Assembly (NCBI RefSeq): GCF_033568475.1
Contig: NW_027331842.1
Location: forward strand, 558,001 to 622,000
DNA length: 64,000 bases
Source: Henckelia pumila
Taxonomy: Eukaryota; Streptophyta; Magnoliopsida; Lamiales; Gesneriaceae
Direction: 5' to 3'
The position numbers and the translations under genes are program-made. Positions 11,927 through 25,571 of the stretch are shown here, piece by piece. A model generated the notes under the pieces. It saw only the letters and a list, made by a program, of their open reading frames with translations, was not told the DNA's origin and did no database searches. The stretch's first letter is position 1; every line of letters begins with the position of its first letter.

Positions 11927-12675
11927 ACAATTTTAATATAACGTATGAGAGCTACATCTTCAAAAATGTTCTTTTTTTTTTTTTATAATTTCTCTATTAT
12001 ATGCATATTGAGCTATACAAGATTATTAGGCCACACGGAGTATTGTTTCAACTTTCTATATGACTATATCTAAAGGGAACGAATGCACTTACCAAAAATT
12101 ACAAGTAGCAAAGATGGAAATTTTCAAATATATGTGAGGAAAAAGTATAAATATCAGAATATAAATATCGAATTTTTATGAACAAAATTATTATAAAAAG
12201 ATAGAATTGACTCTCAAGTAATCGATTGGTAGTCAAGGCCCATTCTAGAATCGATTATTGTCCAAGTAAAAAAGAAAGGTAAAACAATTTTTTTTAAGTA
12301 AATAAACGAACGGTTGCGATCTGTCCACCAAATCGGAGGGGGAGATCTGTCCCACACCCCAAACCACGAGTCGGTCCCTGCTTAGGGAAAAAAGCGCCTC
12401 CACCATCTTCGTCCTCCTTGTTTTGGGCATTAACCTCTGAGGCTGTTACCTTTTACCGATTGGATTTTCTTTAATTAATACCTCATTCAGTACGACTTTG
12501 TCACTTATTTTGGTTCCAGAACATCTCATCAGATCAACCCGATTTTTTTCATTTTTGTTTTGATCCACTTTACCATTATTTTTCGAAACAATCTTTCTTG
12601 ATCATTTATCATACTGATTTTCTTGAAAGTAAATATTGTTCATAAGATTATTTTAGTTCTAAAGATTCAATTTTT
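11924..12675. other. Upstream region of UBP22-like gene
   Basis: An AT-rich spacer. The last 300 bp, T-rich and without an upstream ATG in good context, probably contain the promoter and 5' UTR of the gene starting at 12676. No specific regulatory site is claimed. Confidence 0.4.
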
Positions 12676-15020
12676 ATGGGTATTTCAGCAAGAAATTGTA
12701 CTTGCACTACTCCTAAGCCATGCCAACACCTCATGGATTACAAGCTGAAATATGGCTTGAGGAATTATACTCTGGTACAGGATTTATTCAAGTTTACCAC
12801 GTGTGGTAGAACAATGATGGATAAATCCAAATCAGAGGTGCCCAAGTGTAAAGTTTGTTCTGGTTGTCATGGAAGATTCTTTATGTGTTTGATCTGTTCC
12901 TCAGTGACGTGCTGTGTAGATCCTGAATCAAATCATGCCCTTTTGCATAGTGAATCTAATGGTGGCCATGAGATCGCTGTGGACATGGAAAGGGCTGAAC
13001 TTTATTGTTTTGTGTGCTGTGATCAGGTGTATGATCCTGAATTTGACAAGGCTGTGGTGTGTAAACAAATGACGAGGTTTCCAAGAAGTGAAAATGGGGT
13101 CATGGGGAGTGTTGATTTGAGGCTGAGTAAAAGGAAAAGATTGGATTTGGTGGCTGATTTGGATTTAAAAAGCATGAAAAGATTGGTGGCAAAGAGAAAA
13201 CAAAGCTCCAAATCTTGTTTCCCATTGGGATTGCGAGGTCTAAATAACCTTGGAAACACATGTTTTATGAACTCGGTGTTGCAGGCATTGCTTCACGCGC
13301 CACCATTGAGGAATTACTTTCTCAATGATAGGCACAACAGCGAGAGCTGCAGGAGAAGTTCAGTGAATCAATTGTGCCTGCCTTGTGATATTGATGCCAT
13401 TTTTTGTGCTGTTTTTTCGGGTGATCGAACGCCTTTCAGTCCGGCTAAGTTTCTTTATAGGTCTGCCAGTGTCATTGATTTATTTCTTACATTGTAGGAT
13501 TCTTGGTTGTTTTACAGTCACGATTCTATTGACTATGTTGTTGAACCATGTGAACTGTCTCTTTCTGAGCGTGCAAAGCATTTAGATTTGATATGTTTCT
13601 TTCTACATACACCTATAATTTGAATCCTCCTGTAAGGATTCTGAAAGATGCCACATGCATTAATAAGAATTGGATGAATGGTCCTTTAAATCGTGTTTAA
13701 TTTGGAGCAGCACACTGTCATATACTTTTCATGTCCTTTCTTTTTATGAATTGATGCTTGTGCTTAAAGATTGTTTTCTGTAATTGATTGGAGTGGAAAT
13801 TTTCTTCACTTGTAGCTGGTGGCAGCACTCAGAAAACCAAGCTTGCTATGAGCAGCAAGACGCACACGAATTCTTTATTTCAATGCTTGACAGGATCCAT
13901 GAGAAATTAGGGAGAACTAATCTGGAGAACAAAGGTGACTATTTAAGAAATTTTGTGACTGCGTTCTTTATAGTTGTCCAATGATAATTGAGTTCTGGTT
14001 CAAAGATGTTTGATAGGTCATTTGGCATTCTTTAGTTGGTGCCTATTTGAAGTGAGATAGAAGTAGGGACTCCCATGATTCGACAATAAACAGGCACATA
14101 CACACGGATTCAAGGGTAGCTTTGTAAATGTTTAGAAAGATTGTGTTTAAGCATCATGACTTTATATGCAATAACAAATCCAAAGTTTTGTCCCCATTTA
14201 TTATATTTATTTGATTGGAAATATTTCTTTTGTTTGCCCAGAAAATGTGGATTGCCAGTGTATTGCTCATCGAGTTTTCTCTGGGATATTGAGGTCCGAT
14301 GTCACGTGTACATCCTGTGGCTTTACATCCTCAACTTATGATCCGTGTGTGGACATATCACTAGAGTTGAACATGAGCACCTCTTATGCAACTGATCTCC
14401 TTAGTAAGCCAGGCAAGCCAAACAAGACCACTGTGTCGTCCACTCTCACTGGGTGCTTGGACCTTTTTACGAGACCAGAGAAGTTAGGATCAGACCAGAA
14501 ACTATTCTGTGAAAATTGTCACGAAAAACATGATGCAATGAAGCAAATGTCGATAAAAAAGCTCCCATTGGTTTTGTGCTTGCATATTAAGCGATTTGCC
14601 CACTCTCATATTCAGAAAATGTCAAGAAAAATTGACCACCATTTGCAATTCCCTTTCTCCTTTGATATGAAGCCGTATCTATCCTCTTCTATCGTCAAAC
14701 AAAGATTTGGCAATAGAATCTTTCCGTTTGAGGGCGACGAATCAGATATCTCTACCGAGTTTGAGATTTTTGCCGTGGTTACTCATTCGGGGATGCTGGA
14801 ATCTGGTCATTTCGTAGCTTATTTACGTCTGAAAAACCAGTGGTATAAATGCGACGATGCTTGGATAACAGAGGTGGATGAAGAGATCGTTAGAGCCTCG
14901 CAATGCTACTTGATTTTCTACGTGCAAAAAGGTCTATACCACAGAGGGAGCGAGGATCTGAGCTGCCAACCTCTGTCGCCACTGACTGACCCTTTTGTTC
15001 CTATTGCTGGCTGTTGCTAG
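12676..15020 (+). CDS. UBP22: Ubiquitin carboxyl-terminal hydrolase, UBP22-type
   Basis: Three exons, 12676-13460, 13816-13934 and 14242-15020, joined with consistent phases (2, 1) at GT-AG borders, give 560 codons plus stop. The N-terminal third is a ZnF-UBP zinc finger ([17 protein letters not shown], HxxxH region). The USP catalytic domain follows: Cys box [19 protein letters not shown] with catalytic Cys about residue 196, QQDAHEF at about 275-281 encoded by exon 2, a CxxC zinc ribbon (VTCTSCG, LFCENCH), and the His box SGHFVAYL with catalytic His about 491 and acidic partner in YKCDDAW. In plants UBP22 is the catalytic subunit of the SAGA deubiquitination module acting on H2B; this assignment comes from domain order and family resemblance. 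All catalytic residues are present and the gene looks intact. It stands alone with no operon-like context. Confidence 0.93.
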
Positions 15021-15720
15021 GCGACATATCCATCAAAGAAATCTCTCGTAACGGAAATCAAGTGGTTTTTGTTGCTGATACAAGCACCCGCAGCTTTGTT
15101 TCCAGGAGATGAAGCTTTGAATGGTCGTTCCACAAGGTGCATTTCCAATATCATTGCCATCCGATCGGGCAGCATCTTTCACTGATTCTTGCAGCTAAAT
15201 TCAGTTGTTGCTATTGCAGTTGACGGTAAATTATTTTCCAGGCGCTGATATTTGTTTGACTAGGAATAGGTTGTTTCTTGATTGTGAAATGGCAACCAGA
15301 TATTCCTTGTTCAATTTGTGGGGAAACCATAATCATAAATTGACTGAAAATGTGGTCTCGTTTGTTTGTTTATCTTAATTTTGGATTGAGATTAGTACAT
15401 TCTCGATATTGGTTTCATTTTTCTTCCTTGAAGCAATACCCAGTGAAACTCTGGATCTTTGCAACTAGAAGTCAATTTATCCAAGAAGTGGATAGTTTTG
15501 CTAGAATAGGCTCCTAGAATACATTGGAAAAGGGTTGCTTTATATTGCACCCACACAACATTCTACTTCAATATATATTAAAAATATTACTAATTTGAGA
15601 TCCCACTCATTTTAGATACGCCTGTACTTATTTTGGTATATGTTGACAAAATAATTTTTCTAAAAAATCAGAAGTTCGCTATATTGGACAACTAGTTTTT
15701 TGTCTACTTATTAAATACAA
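15021..15720. other. 3' UTR and spacer after UBP22-like gene
   Basis: No further coding exon is supported. The first few hundred bases are likely transcribed 3' UTR. Confidence 0.4.
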
Positions 15721-18120
15721 TTATAAGGCCCTGTTTGATAGTCATGACAAGAGGGTGATAGAAAAATAATCTGCCATAATCACAGGTTTGGTACGAGTAT
15801 TGGTATTCGAAATTATCCTCACATGGCCCGTGCATGGCCCGCATTGTACACATTAAATGGTGCATAACTTATCAGAGTTGGACTCGCGTGATTCTTTATA
15901 CAACCCATGGATAATATGAAAAATTCATATTTTACCCTTTCTAATTAAATATAAAATAAAACCCTTCATTCTCCAATTTTGTTACGCGCTGCTGATTAGA
16001 AAGATATTGAAAAATTGTGGTATGTGAGCAATTTTGGTTTATATCAATATTAAAAAAATATTGTTTATTTGAGAAATATAATTATACACATTTATAAAAA
16101 TATAAAGGGTTCTAATATTTATCGGCAATTAGAAATCGTCACAGATTCGGTACTCAATATTTTAATTATTATTAATTAATTTCAAATAATATTATTAAGA
16201 AGAATAATAGTAAGTAAAATTATATCAATGACACTAATAATAATATTATTAGTATGAGTAATAATAACAAGATTAAATAAATTCTTTATCAATAATAAAT
16301 AAGAAATACTATCAATATGACGAAAAAGAAGAATAATTAGTAAAATAATTAATAATAAGAAGTTTATTAAATAATGATATTAACTGTAAAATAGTAAGAA
16401 AATTAATTGACGCCGGTAAGAGTTAAATTAATAATAATAAATTTAATAATATTAAATGTAAAATTAAAAATATTGTATAGTAGGAGACAAATTAATAAAC
16501 AATATATATTCAATTATATTAATTATAATTATAAAAATATAAGAAATAATAGGAATTAAATATTACTGATTATAAAAGAATAATATAATCACTTATAATG
16601 AGAATAATAAATGTGTAATAAGTTTATTAGACTTATTATATATTATCATTATATTTAATATTAATTTATTATTTCTTCGTATTCTTATTGTACTTAATAT
16701 TGATATTATCAATATTTTTTTAAAAATTATTTATTATTTATTTTATAGATTATTTTATTTTCTATTATTTATTTATTGTTTTTGTTTATATATTAAGATT
16801 AGGTAATTATTTACACATAGTGGGGATATTTTGGTCATTTCATGGTAATACAAAAAATTAATCCATACTATTAAAATCATACCAAACATCATATATTTTA
16901 TCCAACCATTTTATTTATCTCTATCTATCATTTTTTATCACTCTAATTATTATTCATTTACTTATCACATCATACCTACCCACCCGTTTGATACAAAGAT
17001 GGGATAGCTCATAGATTAGAATGTTGATTGATAAGTGATTGATAAGTGATTGATAAGGAAATATAAATATATATTTGATAGTTTTTATATGTTTGATATG
17101 ATTTTTAAAAGTGAGATAAGTTAGTATAAATAATTTAGGTTGACCAAAATGTTCTTCTCTCAATTATTACTATTAAAAACAAAGTTATTCAAAAGAGTTG
17201 TATTTTTTATTATTTATTATAGTGAAGGAATATTTTTGTAAATTACTTTTGTAATCAACATGGATAAATATAATCCAACCTAAATTATGTTGATGGGTTG
17301 TCAATGAGATGATCCAACTTTTATCAATCTATATCATAGTCCAACTACAAAAATCAATTCAAACATGAGCTTCTTTAACAATCCAAGCTTAATCAAGCTT
17401 ACCAAACTATATAACTAGCTATCTGTTAATCATTATATGTCAACTTGTTTTTTAAAATCAAGAATCAAGATATATCGACTACTTTTAAGATAAATTTTTT
17501 TTACTAAAAAAGTAAAAGTTAAATATTAATTTTTTTCAAAGAATAAAAGTTGATTATTCTGTATACCAAGAAATTCTCACACGCTGCATACTTATCCACA
17601 TCTGACTTGTCAACTGATTAGACTTGGTTTATTCCTCCATTTGTGTTATTTGTGTTGGTGCATTAAATTATTTTTCAAATTTTAAGCAAATCTGTCTACA
17701 TGAACGAAAATGTAAAGTATGACAATAGAATAAAATGTGTGTTTTAAAATGATAAGTTACTATAATTAATTGAAAATAAATTATATTAATTTGCCAATTA
17801 TTGTTGGGATGATTTTTTCACGTTTTGTTTTGGGGCCTGAGATTCCAAAGACGCGTGTTTTAGGTAGTTGATGGTTCTAAATAAAGGAATATATATTATT
17901 GATATAAACAAATATTATTGATATTTTATATTTTACACTTTTTTTAGCACAATAAGATTACCTCAGACTCCAATCCAAATGGTTCAATAATCAACCTGTT
18001 CTCAAAAAAATAAAAAATCAACCATAATATTTTCATTGCGTATTGTCTCACCTCAGCAATCTCCGACATTTGAAGTTCCTCATCCATAGTTATTTTTAAG
18101 GTAACATTATCGTTCTTTGA
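15721..18120. repeat. AT-rich spacer with MITE-like debris
   Basis: A low-complexity AT-rich tract with no gene. The segment from 15727 (CCCTGTTTGATAG) to about 16990 (ACCCGTTTGATAC) has weakly similar ends and may be a decayed non-autonomous DNA element. 17026-17060 holds three GATTGATAAGT-type units in tandem. Element boundaries are not reliable. Confidence 0.3.
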
Positions 18121-18400
18121 TTGGTGGAAGAACAGGAAAAGACTTTACAGAGATCGTCAAGATTCGAGCAGTTGAGATATCAACTACCACGTTGTCTTGT
18201 AAGAACCATGTTAGAGGCTTATTTCAGATTTGGCACTTCTGATGTTGCATTGATTAAAAATAAAAAAAAGTCAAGATCCATTCTCGGCATAAAGTTGACT
18301 TTTTTAACACAAAACGTCACAAATCTTCCAAGAACAGCTGGGTTTTGAACTGGGTTCTTGTTCGTTTCTTGAAAGCATTGGAGAAATAGATTGTAAAATC

Positions 18401-20936
18401 ATGGGGGAGGAACCGAAACTCCCCACTCATTATGAAGAAGTGCAAGAGAATGAGCAGCCCAAAAACGGGATCTTAAGCTGTGTTTCTACGCCAGTTTCTT
18501 GGTTCAAAATGCTTGCAAACGAATTGCATTGGACTTTTGTATTTGGGGTAATGATTGTGTATGGAATCAGCCAAGGTTTAGGAGGATCTTTAGCAAGGGT
18601 GGGGACGGAGTATTACATGAAGGATGTTCAGAAAGTGCAGCCTTCTGAAGCTCAGGTTTATTCTGGAATCACTTCCATTCCCTGGATTATCAAGCCTCTT
18701 TGGGGTCTTCTCACCGACGTTGTTCCTATTTTGGGGTATCATCGGAGATCTTATTTTGTTTTTGCTGGTAAACATGTCTGATGTCTTTGGATTTGTTGAG
18801 TTTGGTTTTGTTGTAGCTTATTTACCTTACTTTGTTCATCTGTTATTGTTTAAATAAGATGCAGTTAGATCCAATGCCGTATTTCCTTTTATATTGTCGC
18901 GATTCTTGATTCCTAAGTGTGTTTTTGTTCTGTTTTTGCTATAAGGTTGTCTTGGTAAGGTAAAAAGTTGAAGTAACCTATTTTTGGACTCAAACATGTT
19001 TGAGGCTATCCTGTGAGAACTGGTATGAATTTTCACTTTACTGCCGTTTGAGTGATCATGGTGATTAATCATGGTAATTACCTATTTGAGTGATCATGGT
19101 GATTACAATATGTCAAGAGGGATATATGGAAGTCTCTGCTCTGCTGTGATATGATGATCAAGATTATTGTTGGCTTGATTATATCCCTTCAACTTTGTTT
19201 CCCTTGTGATCGAATCTTTTTCCAGACATTTGTACTAGACAACTATTCTTCCAACCTCTTGAATATAAAAGCTGATGTCAATGATACCAATGTACAAGTG
19301 ATTCCATTTTGATAATGATGAAGAATTTTTTGCCAGGTTTCCTGGGTGTTGTTGCAATGCTCTTCTTATCACTGCACAATGAGCTGCACATAGCACTGGC
19401 ATTGTTGTTTCTGACAGCTGGAAGTGCCAGTGTTGCGATTGCAGATGTAACTGTTGATGCATGTGTTGTACAGAATAGCGGTACTCATCCTTCCCTAGCA
19501 GCAGATATGCAAAGCTTATGCGCCTTGAGCTCTTCCATTGGCTCTCTTGTGGGATTCTCCATTAGCGGTATCTTTGTCCACTTAATTGGTCCTCAGGTTA
19601 GCTTTAGGCATCATTTCTGAAAAAATATTGTATTTCGGTTTAGGGATTACAGAAAGTGATTGTTTTACCCTTTAATTGTCAAAATAAAAGGGGGTGTTTG
19701 GCTTGTTGATGATACCTGCCGGGCTCGTTTTGTTAGTTGGTGTCTTGCTCAATGAGCCTCGAACATCCTTTTTTGAATTCAAACAGGTATTTAAGTCCTC
19801 CTATTTTGGTCCTTCTCCTTGCAAAATGGTGGACCTCTAATTTTAAGTCATGACATCAGATCAACCAGAATTTTATTCATGCTGGTAAAGCTATGTGGAA
19901 GACGTTGAAACTTCCGGACGTGTGGCGGCCATGTTTATACATGTATATATCCTTTGCGTTGAGTCTCAATATCTCCGAGGGGATGTTCTATTGGATTACA
20001 GATTCAAAGGCTGGTCCATCATTTTCTAAGGTACATCTTTTCACAATCCTGTTGTCATCGATGCTAAAAGAATCATCCCTAGATCTTTGATGCTCTGGTC
20101 AATTTTGAAGGATAAGCGTGAAGTAAATGTAAAAGCCACTTTTAGTTTTGGCAACATGGTTAACTATTTTTTGTAAAACGAGGGCAGATGACCAATTGTT
20201 CGCGGAACTGTTGTAAAGTAGGACACCACAGCAATATCCCACAATATTAGTTTCCCCATACTTGACTATGTTTATGGACCCCCTAACTACTCAGCAAACA
20301 ACTTGCATACTGACACTTGCTATCCTCCGAACATAGGAACTCATTGGATACATAATGGCAATCGGCTCCGTGGGATCCCTTTTGGGGGCTATACTATATC
20401 AATATGGATTAAAAGACTATCCCTTCCGTGATCTACTCTTTTGGACTCAGATTCTTTCTTGCCTTTCTGGAATGCTCGATTTGGTGCTGGTTCTTAGATG
20501 GAACTTAAAGTTTGGATTACCGGATATTTTGTTCGTAGTGATTGATGCAAGCGTGTCTCAATTGATTGTAAGGCTTAAATGGATGCCGCTTCTTGTGTTA
20601 AGTGCAAAGCTCTGCCCTCCAGGAATCGAAGGCACTTTCTTTGCATTGCTTATGTCGATTGACAATGCTGGACTTCTCACTGCTTCGTGGTTGGGTGGCT
20701 TGTTACTTCATGTTTTTAATGTAACAAGGACTGAATTTGATAACTTGTGGATGACAATTTTGATAAGGAACTTACTCAGGATCATCCCATTGTTTCTGCT
20801 GTTTCTGGTGCCAAGAGGTGATCCCAACTCTACTATATTTACAGAAGAGGGTCTGGATTCAAATGAGGATTCAGGCGATCAAGAAGTGGATGATGTTGAA
20901 CTTGTAGCTCTGGTTAAAAGTGCGGATAGCAGATAG
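18401..20936 (+). CDS. Folate-biopterin transporter family protein (MFS)
   Basis: Five exons, 18401-18767, 19337-19596, 19691-19786, 19869-20030 and 20337-20936, join at GT-AG borders to one 494-codon frame (phases 1, 0, 0, 0). The product is a polytopic membrane protein of the plant folate-biopterin transporter (FBT) family within the major facilitator superfamily: an N-terminal cytosolic tail ([14 protein letters not shown]), hydrophobic segments throughout, the family block [20 protein letters not shown] with HRRSYF after TM2, the conserved [13 protein letters not shown] region, and an acidic C-terminal tail ([19 protein letters not shown]). Length is normal for the family. Members carry folate, pterins or related solutes; the substrate and membrane cannot be read from sequence. 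No break was seen. The frame at 18121-18348 upstream is not part of the protein. Confidence 0.92.
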
Positions 20937-21491
20937 ATTTACTGGGAAAGAAACACTCAAGATACTGCGTCTGTTCCATTCGTTAGCTGCAAAGATTTGT
21001 TCATTACAGATGGATGAGTCTTGCTTATACTATGCTCGTCACGTTCTTTCATACGGGTTACAAGAGAAACTTTGTTAGAGTGAGCGATTAAGTTGAGGAA
21101 CAAAGGCGTCACGAGTACAAAGAAGAAATGCTATTTTTGTTTTTGTATTTGGATATTTTTTATAAAGTTCACTATCCGTGTTTTGAATCAATAATCTATG
21201 TATAAGAAATCTGAATTAACTCTGAGATAATGGCACAATGTATAGCTTAAACAAACTGGCTAAACATTCACACCATACTTGGGAGCAGAAAATTCGAAAC
21301 AAGAAGTTTGAAAGCACTTGTAAAGTAATACATTACAGATCATACCAACAGCAAGTTTTATGACGATGGCACAAAGTTTGGTGTATCAATTGCAGGATTA
21401 GGATTTTGACACTAGAATCCGACTGATCAACTCGGCGGATTAAGCTTTTAACTACAATAACCAGTAACAAATTATCTGCACAACATAGATT
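20937..21491. other. Convergent 3' ends of the FBT and ERH genes
   Basis: The region between two convergent genes. It should hold both 3' UTRs. No other feature is seen. Confidence 0.5.
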
Positions 21492-21815
21492 TCATTGAGC
21501 CAGCTTCTTTAAGTGCTGTAATGTCCTCTGCTTTATCCACTGTCGATCATAAGGTAGGTAAGCCTGAACTGAGTGATCATAGCTGCAAAAGAATAACGGG
21601 GAAGTTATTAGCTGGCCACAGCAACAGCCTCCAAAAGCATGTGTTAGCCGACATTTTGTAGGGTAAGGAAGGACTGCATCAGACAGAACTTAGATTTGAA
21701 GCCATCAGATGGCAGGCTGATAATTACATTCAACAGAACAATTTGGTTTGCAATATGCAAATCTGCATTCAAGAAATTAACCATACTTGTCCATCTGGCC
21801 AGAGTGCGCGCTGGT

Positions 21816-21884
<69 letters not shown>

Positions 21885-23837
21885 CACTAATGCACTCAGA
21901 TCAGCAAGTCCATCGATAAAATTGTAAAGATCTGAAATGTCATAAGTTATGTTTCTTATGGCTGGATACAGTTCCTTGAGTTTTCTCTCATATAGTCCAC
22001 AGATCCCTGCAGAAAAGTTAGAATTATATGAGACCAAAACACTTTACAATGGTACTGTAAACTGCTCCAGAGACCCAGTAGGGCCCATACACTGCACCCG
22101 TTCTCATCGATGACGAAATGAAAACCAAATTTTGGGGATTAGCAATGCTACATGTACAACCAAATTTGTACATCAATTTGTACAACACAAAAAAATCAAT
22201 ACAAAAATTTCATTTATCAAAATTTCATGATAAATTGAATGTCAAATATCGCGATATAATAGCAAAATCTCACGATATAATTGTTGTAAATATCGTTGTA
22301 CACAATATATGTTGTACCTCTAGCATTATTCTTTTGGGGATAGGATAGACATGGAAGATTTATAAAGACAAAACATCATTATTCGTTAAAACAAAACAAG
22401 TGATTGGAGAGTGATAAAGTAACAAAAATATATATTGATTCAACACAAAAATGGACAATTACTATTCTTCTCTACAACTTTCAACCCCTATTATACTACT
22501 TATCCAACATGGCAACATGTGATATCTCATAATTAATCTTTTCATGGGCCAACAATACTCTAAATAAGTGTACCGATAGAATCTTATTCAATAACATAAT
22601 TTGAAAAATACCATCCATTGCTTGACTGATGGAGTCATAATCCATGAAAGTCCGAGTTGCTCTATGCTGAGATGTTTGCATGAGAATAATAGTATGCCTG
22701 TTCGACTGCATACGAGATCCCAAAGAAGTTAAGTGAAGAGATTAAAAATCATCTAGAAGCAAAACAGAAGTCTCATCAGAAATTAGAAATCTGCACGATA
22801 TCAATAATTTTTTGCAGGTGGAACCATCAAAGAACTGAGCTACCACTAATTCATGAACCATTTGAAAGCCACTAACAGCAATTAAATAGGGCACGGAAAA
22901 TGCTACGAACCTTGGCTAGAATGCAGCTAAAAAAGATAGAAAATAATTTCCATAATTAAGGAGTTTCAACAAAAAGAATAATGAGTCAAAACGAGATAAT
23001 TCCTAGGCTCCAGTGTGCTTCCTCAGGTTAATTGTCCACACGATGACCTCAATCACAAACTAATAGGATTACTGAAACTTATGAAATGTAAAACAAGAGA
23101 AACAAAAAATTTATTTTAAGGTGGACACGGAGTATTAAAGTTCAGTGGAGATTAAGAGTTTTATGCTAGGGCTGGCAGAACAAGATCATGGATTTAACAC
23201 AGTAACCACTATCACAAAAAATGTTCTTTCATCACCAGTGGTCATGGTCATCGAGCCATTCATTCGATATTATAAACAAGCCCGCATTTCCAGTATCAAG
23301 TTTAACACTCACCAGAAACTGATCATTCAAAGGATTAAGTATCTACGGTTAACAAGACTCACAAAATAAATAAAAATTAGTGGCACTTTCTTGTGCTCTT
23401 CTAACAACAATTGCACATACAAAAACAGTAAGAGAAAGCTCAACAAAGATTCTTATGCCCACTATATTAGCAGTTATACAAGTAATAAATGAATAAAATA
23501 AAAGATTTGCTAAGATATTGAATTTAACGATTCAACCAGTATCTACGCATAATAGGCTATTCAAACATTAAAAACAGACTAATCAAACAAAATTTCACAG
23601 ATATATGTACACAGGCAAACGGCGACGAGCACAAAACTTTAACTTGATGAATCGATAAACTAAAATATCAACATTAACTAAACTAATTAGCTGCATAAAA
23701 ACCATTAAATATATACACAACAAATTCCCAATTCTCGTATAAACCTGAACCCAAAGAAGAGGGAAAAATTAGGTTATCAAAACAATTCCACGGAGGCGGA
23801 GAAAAGATGAAGAAATAGAGATCGAGAGCTTTACCAT
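21492..23837 (-). CDS. ERH: Enhancer of rudimentary homolog (ERH)
   Basis: Four small exons on the minus strand, 23837-23835, 22705-22612, 22006-21886 and 21582-21492, join at GT-AG borders into a 102-codon frame. The first coding exon is the ATG alone, followed directly by GTAAAG. The protein shows the nearly invariant ERH core: NRHTIILMQTSQHRATRTF, MDYDSISQAMDGICGLYE, ITYDISDLYNFIDGLADLSA, and YLPYDRQWIKQ near the C-terminus. ERH is a small, highly conserved nuclear dimer linked in animals and fungi to RNA processing and transcription; its plant role is poorly known. Length matches the family (about 100-104). Intron 2 holds a MITE (22141-22330), and the donor of exon 3 sits 5 bp from a GA/GT microsatellite. 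The gene looks intact. Confidence 0.92.
21822..21880. repeat. Compound (TG)n(AG)n microsatellite
   Basis: About 14 TG units pass directly into about 15 GA/AG units. It lies inside the third ERH intron, immediately next to the minus-strand splice donor at 21885. Confidence 0.95.
22141..22330. mobile_element. MITE in ERH intron 2
   Basis: A short AT-rich element with inverted ends: left AATGCTACATGTACAAC and right, read in reverse complement, AATGCTAGAGGTACAAC. About 190 bp with no coding capacity. The same type of terminus is seen in the element at 38710-38910. Confidence 0.6.
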
Positions 23838-24289
23838 TTTGGTGGAACAATTCAGAGGCGACTCAAACGAAAGATTATTTTCCTCAGCTGCAGTGTTTGC
23901 GTGCAGCTAGTAATAATTGGGATTTTAAGGGCCTGGTGGGTCCCATATCACGGCCCATCTTCATATCCGACCCAATCACCCAATTACCGACCCATTAAGA
24001 GTAATAATTTTTAATCTCGTATGGTTTCTAAATCTTCATTAGTGTCAACAGTTTGAGTTTTTGACAGTTTATCAACATTTTTTTTAAAAAAAATGAATAG
24101 TTACCATAAGATTTTTCAAATGCTATTTATTTGACAATATGATTCGTATATTATTGTGTTACTTAGAGAATTTATCTAAATATAACACTATGCGTAAGTT
24201 TCTATTGTTAATTTTAATTATATATTCAGCGTACATTTCCACCCGTTAACTTTAAAAATGATATATATCTTCCTAAAGTTTTTTAGATA

Positions 24290-24609
24290 CCTTACCATCA
24301 CCACTTTTTGTGAATTAAAATTAAAAAAATATGAATTTTAAAAAAAATAAAGAAAAAATACGAAATAATATAAAAATAAAATTGAACCAAAATGAAAATT
24401 TTTATTTTGGTTTTGAATGTTAAAACTAAAAACATTATATTTTACGTGATGTATTTTAAAACTAATCGATAAATCCATTTTTTGGTTTGGTTAATTATAA
24501 AAATTAAAATTAAAATCAAATTATAAATTTATTTTGATTTGGTTAATTTTATCGATTTTAGTTTTAAAATACATAGCATAAAATATAATATTTTGGTTGG
24601 TTAATTTAA

Positions 24610-24641
<32 letters not shown>

Positions 24642-24785
24642 TAGTGTTTTAACATTCAAAACCAAAATAAAAATTTTCATTTTGGTTCAATTTTATTTTT
24701 ATATTATTTTTGTATTTTTTTCCCCTAATTTATTTTACAAAATTCATACTTTTTAATTTTAATGCACAAAAAGTGATAATTGTAA
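24290..24785. mobile_element. Foldback/MITE hairpin
   Basis: The two ends are inverted copies for over 100 bp, for example TTGAACCAAAATGAAAATTT near 24382 against its reverse complement near 24677. The outer ends share CACTTTTTGTG. The middle contains a TA microsatellite. Non-coding. Confidence 0.6.
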
Positions 24786-24787
24786 GC

Positions 24788-25265
24788 AGTGTTCTAAAAA
24801 GCGGCTTCTATGCGCTAGACGGTTGCACAACGCTCCGATTTTTAGATAGTTGAAGCTTTTGGGAGTTATTTTATTAATTGGTTGTCTAGGCCGCTTAGAT
24901 TAACATATAATATTTTATATTTTTTAATTTTAATTTTTTTAAAAAAATTATATGACATATTTGTCTATCAATTTGTATCGGATGAAAATGAAAAATATTT
25001 CATGTATTTCAAGTTGAATTCGATAATGAGAAATTATTGAAGGAATATTAAGATGAACAAGAATAATTATATATTTAGACTTGATAAAACACAATTTAGA
25101 CAAGTGAATTAGATAAAGAAGAATTATAGAAAAAATATTAAGATAGATCATACTAAAATAATTATATATTTAGGCTAAAAAAATCGTCTATACCCCACCT
25201 AAGCGTTTAGGCGCTAGGCGTGGGTGACGGTCCACCTATCGCCTATCGTTTTTTAAAACATTGAT
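24788..25265. mobile_element. MITE with CAGTGTTCTAAAAAGCGG ends
   Basis: The left end CAGTGTTCTAAAAAGCGGC and the right end (reverse complement CAATGTTTTAAAAAACGATAGGCG) form imperfect inverted repeats. GGCGCTAGGCG-like motifs lie next to the ends. A relative in opposite orientation ends at about 28986 (AGAACACTG). Non-coding. Confidence 0.5.
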
Positions 25266-25535
25266 TGTAAGGTACGTACCAAAAAAACTTTGAGAAGTAT
25301 ATGTTATTTTAAAGTTATTGATTGTAAGATACGTACTAAAAAAACTCTGGGAAATATATGTTATTTTAAAGTTAATGGGGGTAAACATAAACTTGATATA
25401 AACCTAAGGGATGTATATATAATTTTCAAAGTTAATTGGGTTTTTTGTAATTTTGATAAACCTCAAGGGAAATTATATATAATTAACCCTAAATAAAATA
25501 TAAATCACTATTGCATTGTATATACACACAGATTG

Positions 25536-25571
<36 letters not shown>

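Noticed and set aside
11750-11941. Frame with an alternating Tyr-Ile tail (also 49291-49540)
   Set aside because: Translation of TA microsatellites.
13023-13259. Minus-strand frame inside UBP22 exon 1
   Set aside because: Shadow of the catalytic-domain exon on the other strand.
18121-18348. Small frame just before the FBT gene
   Set aside because: No recognisable protein and separated from the well-supported start at 18401; at most part of the upstream region.
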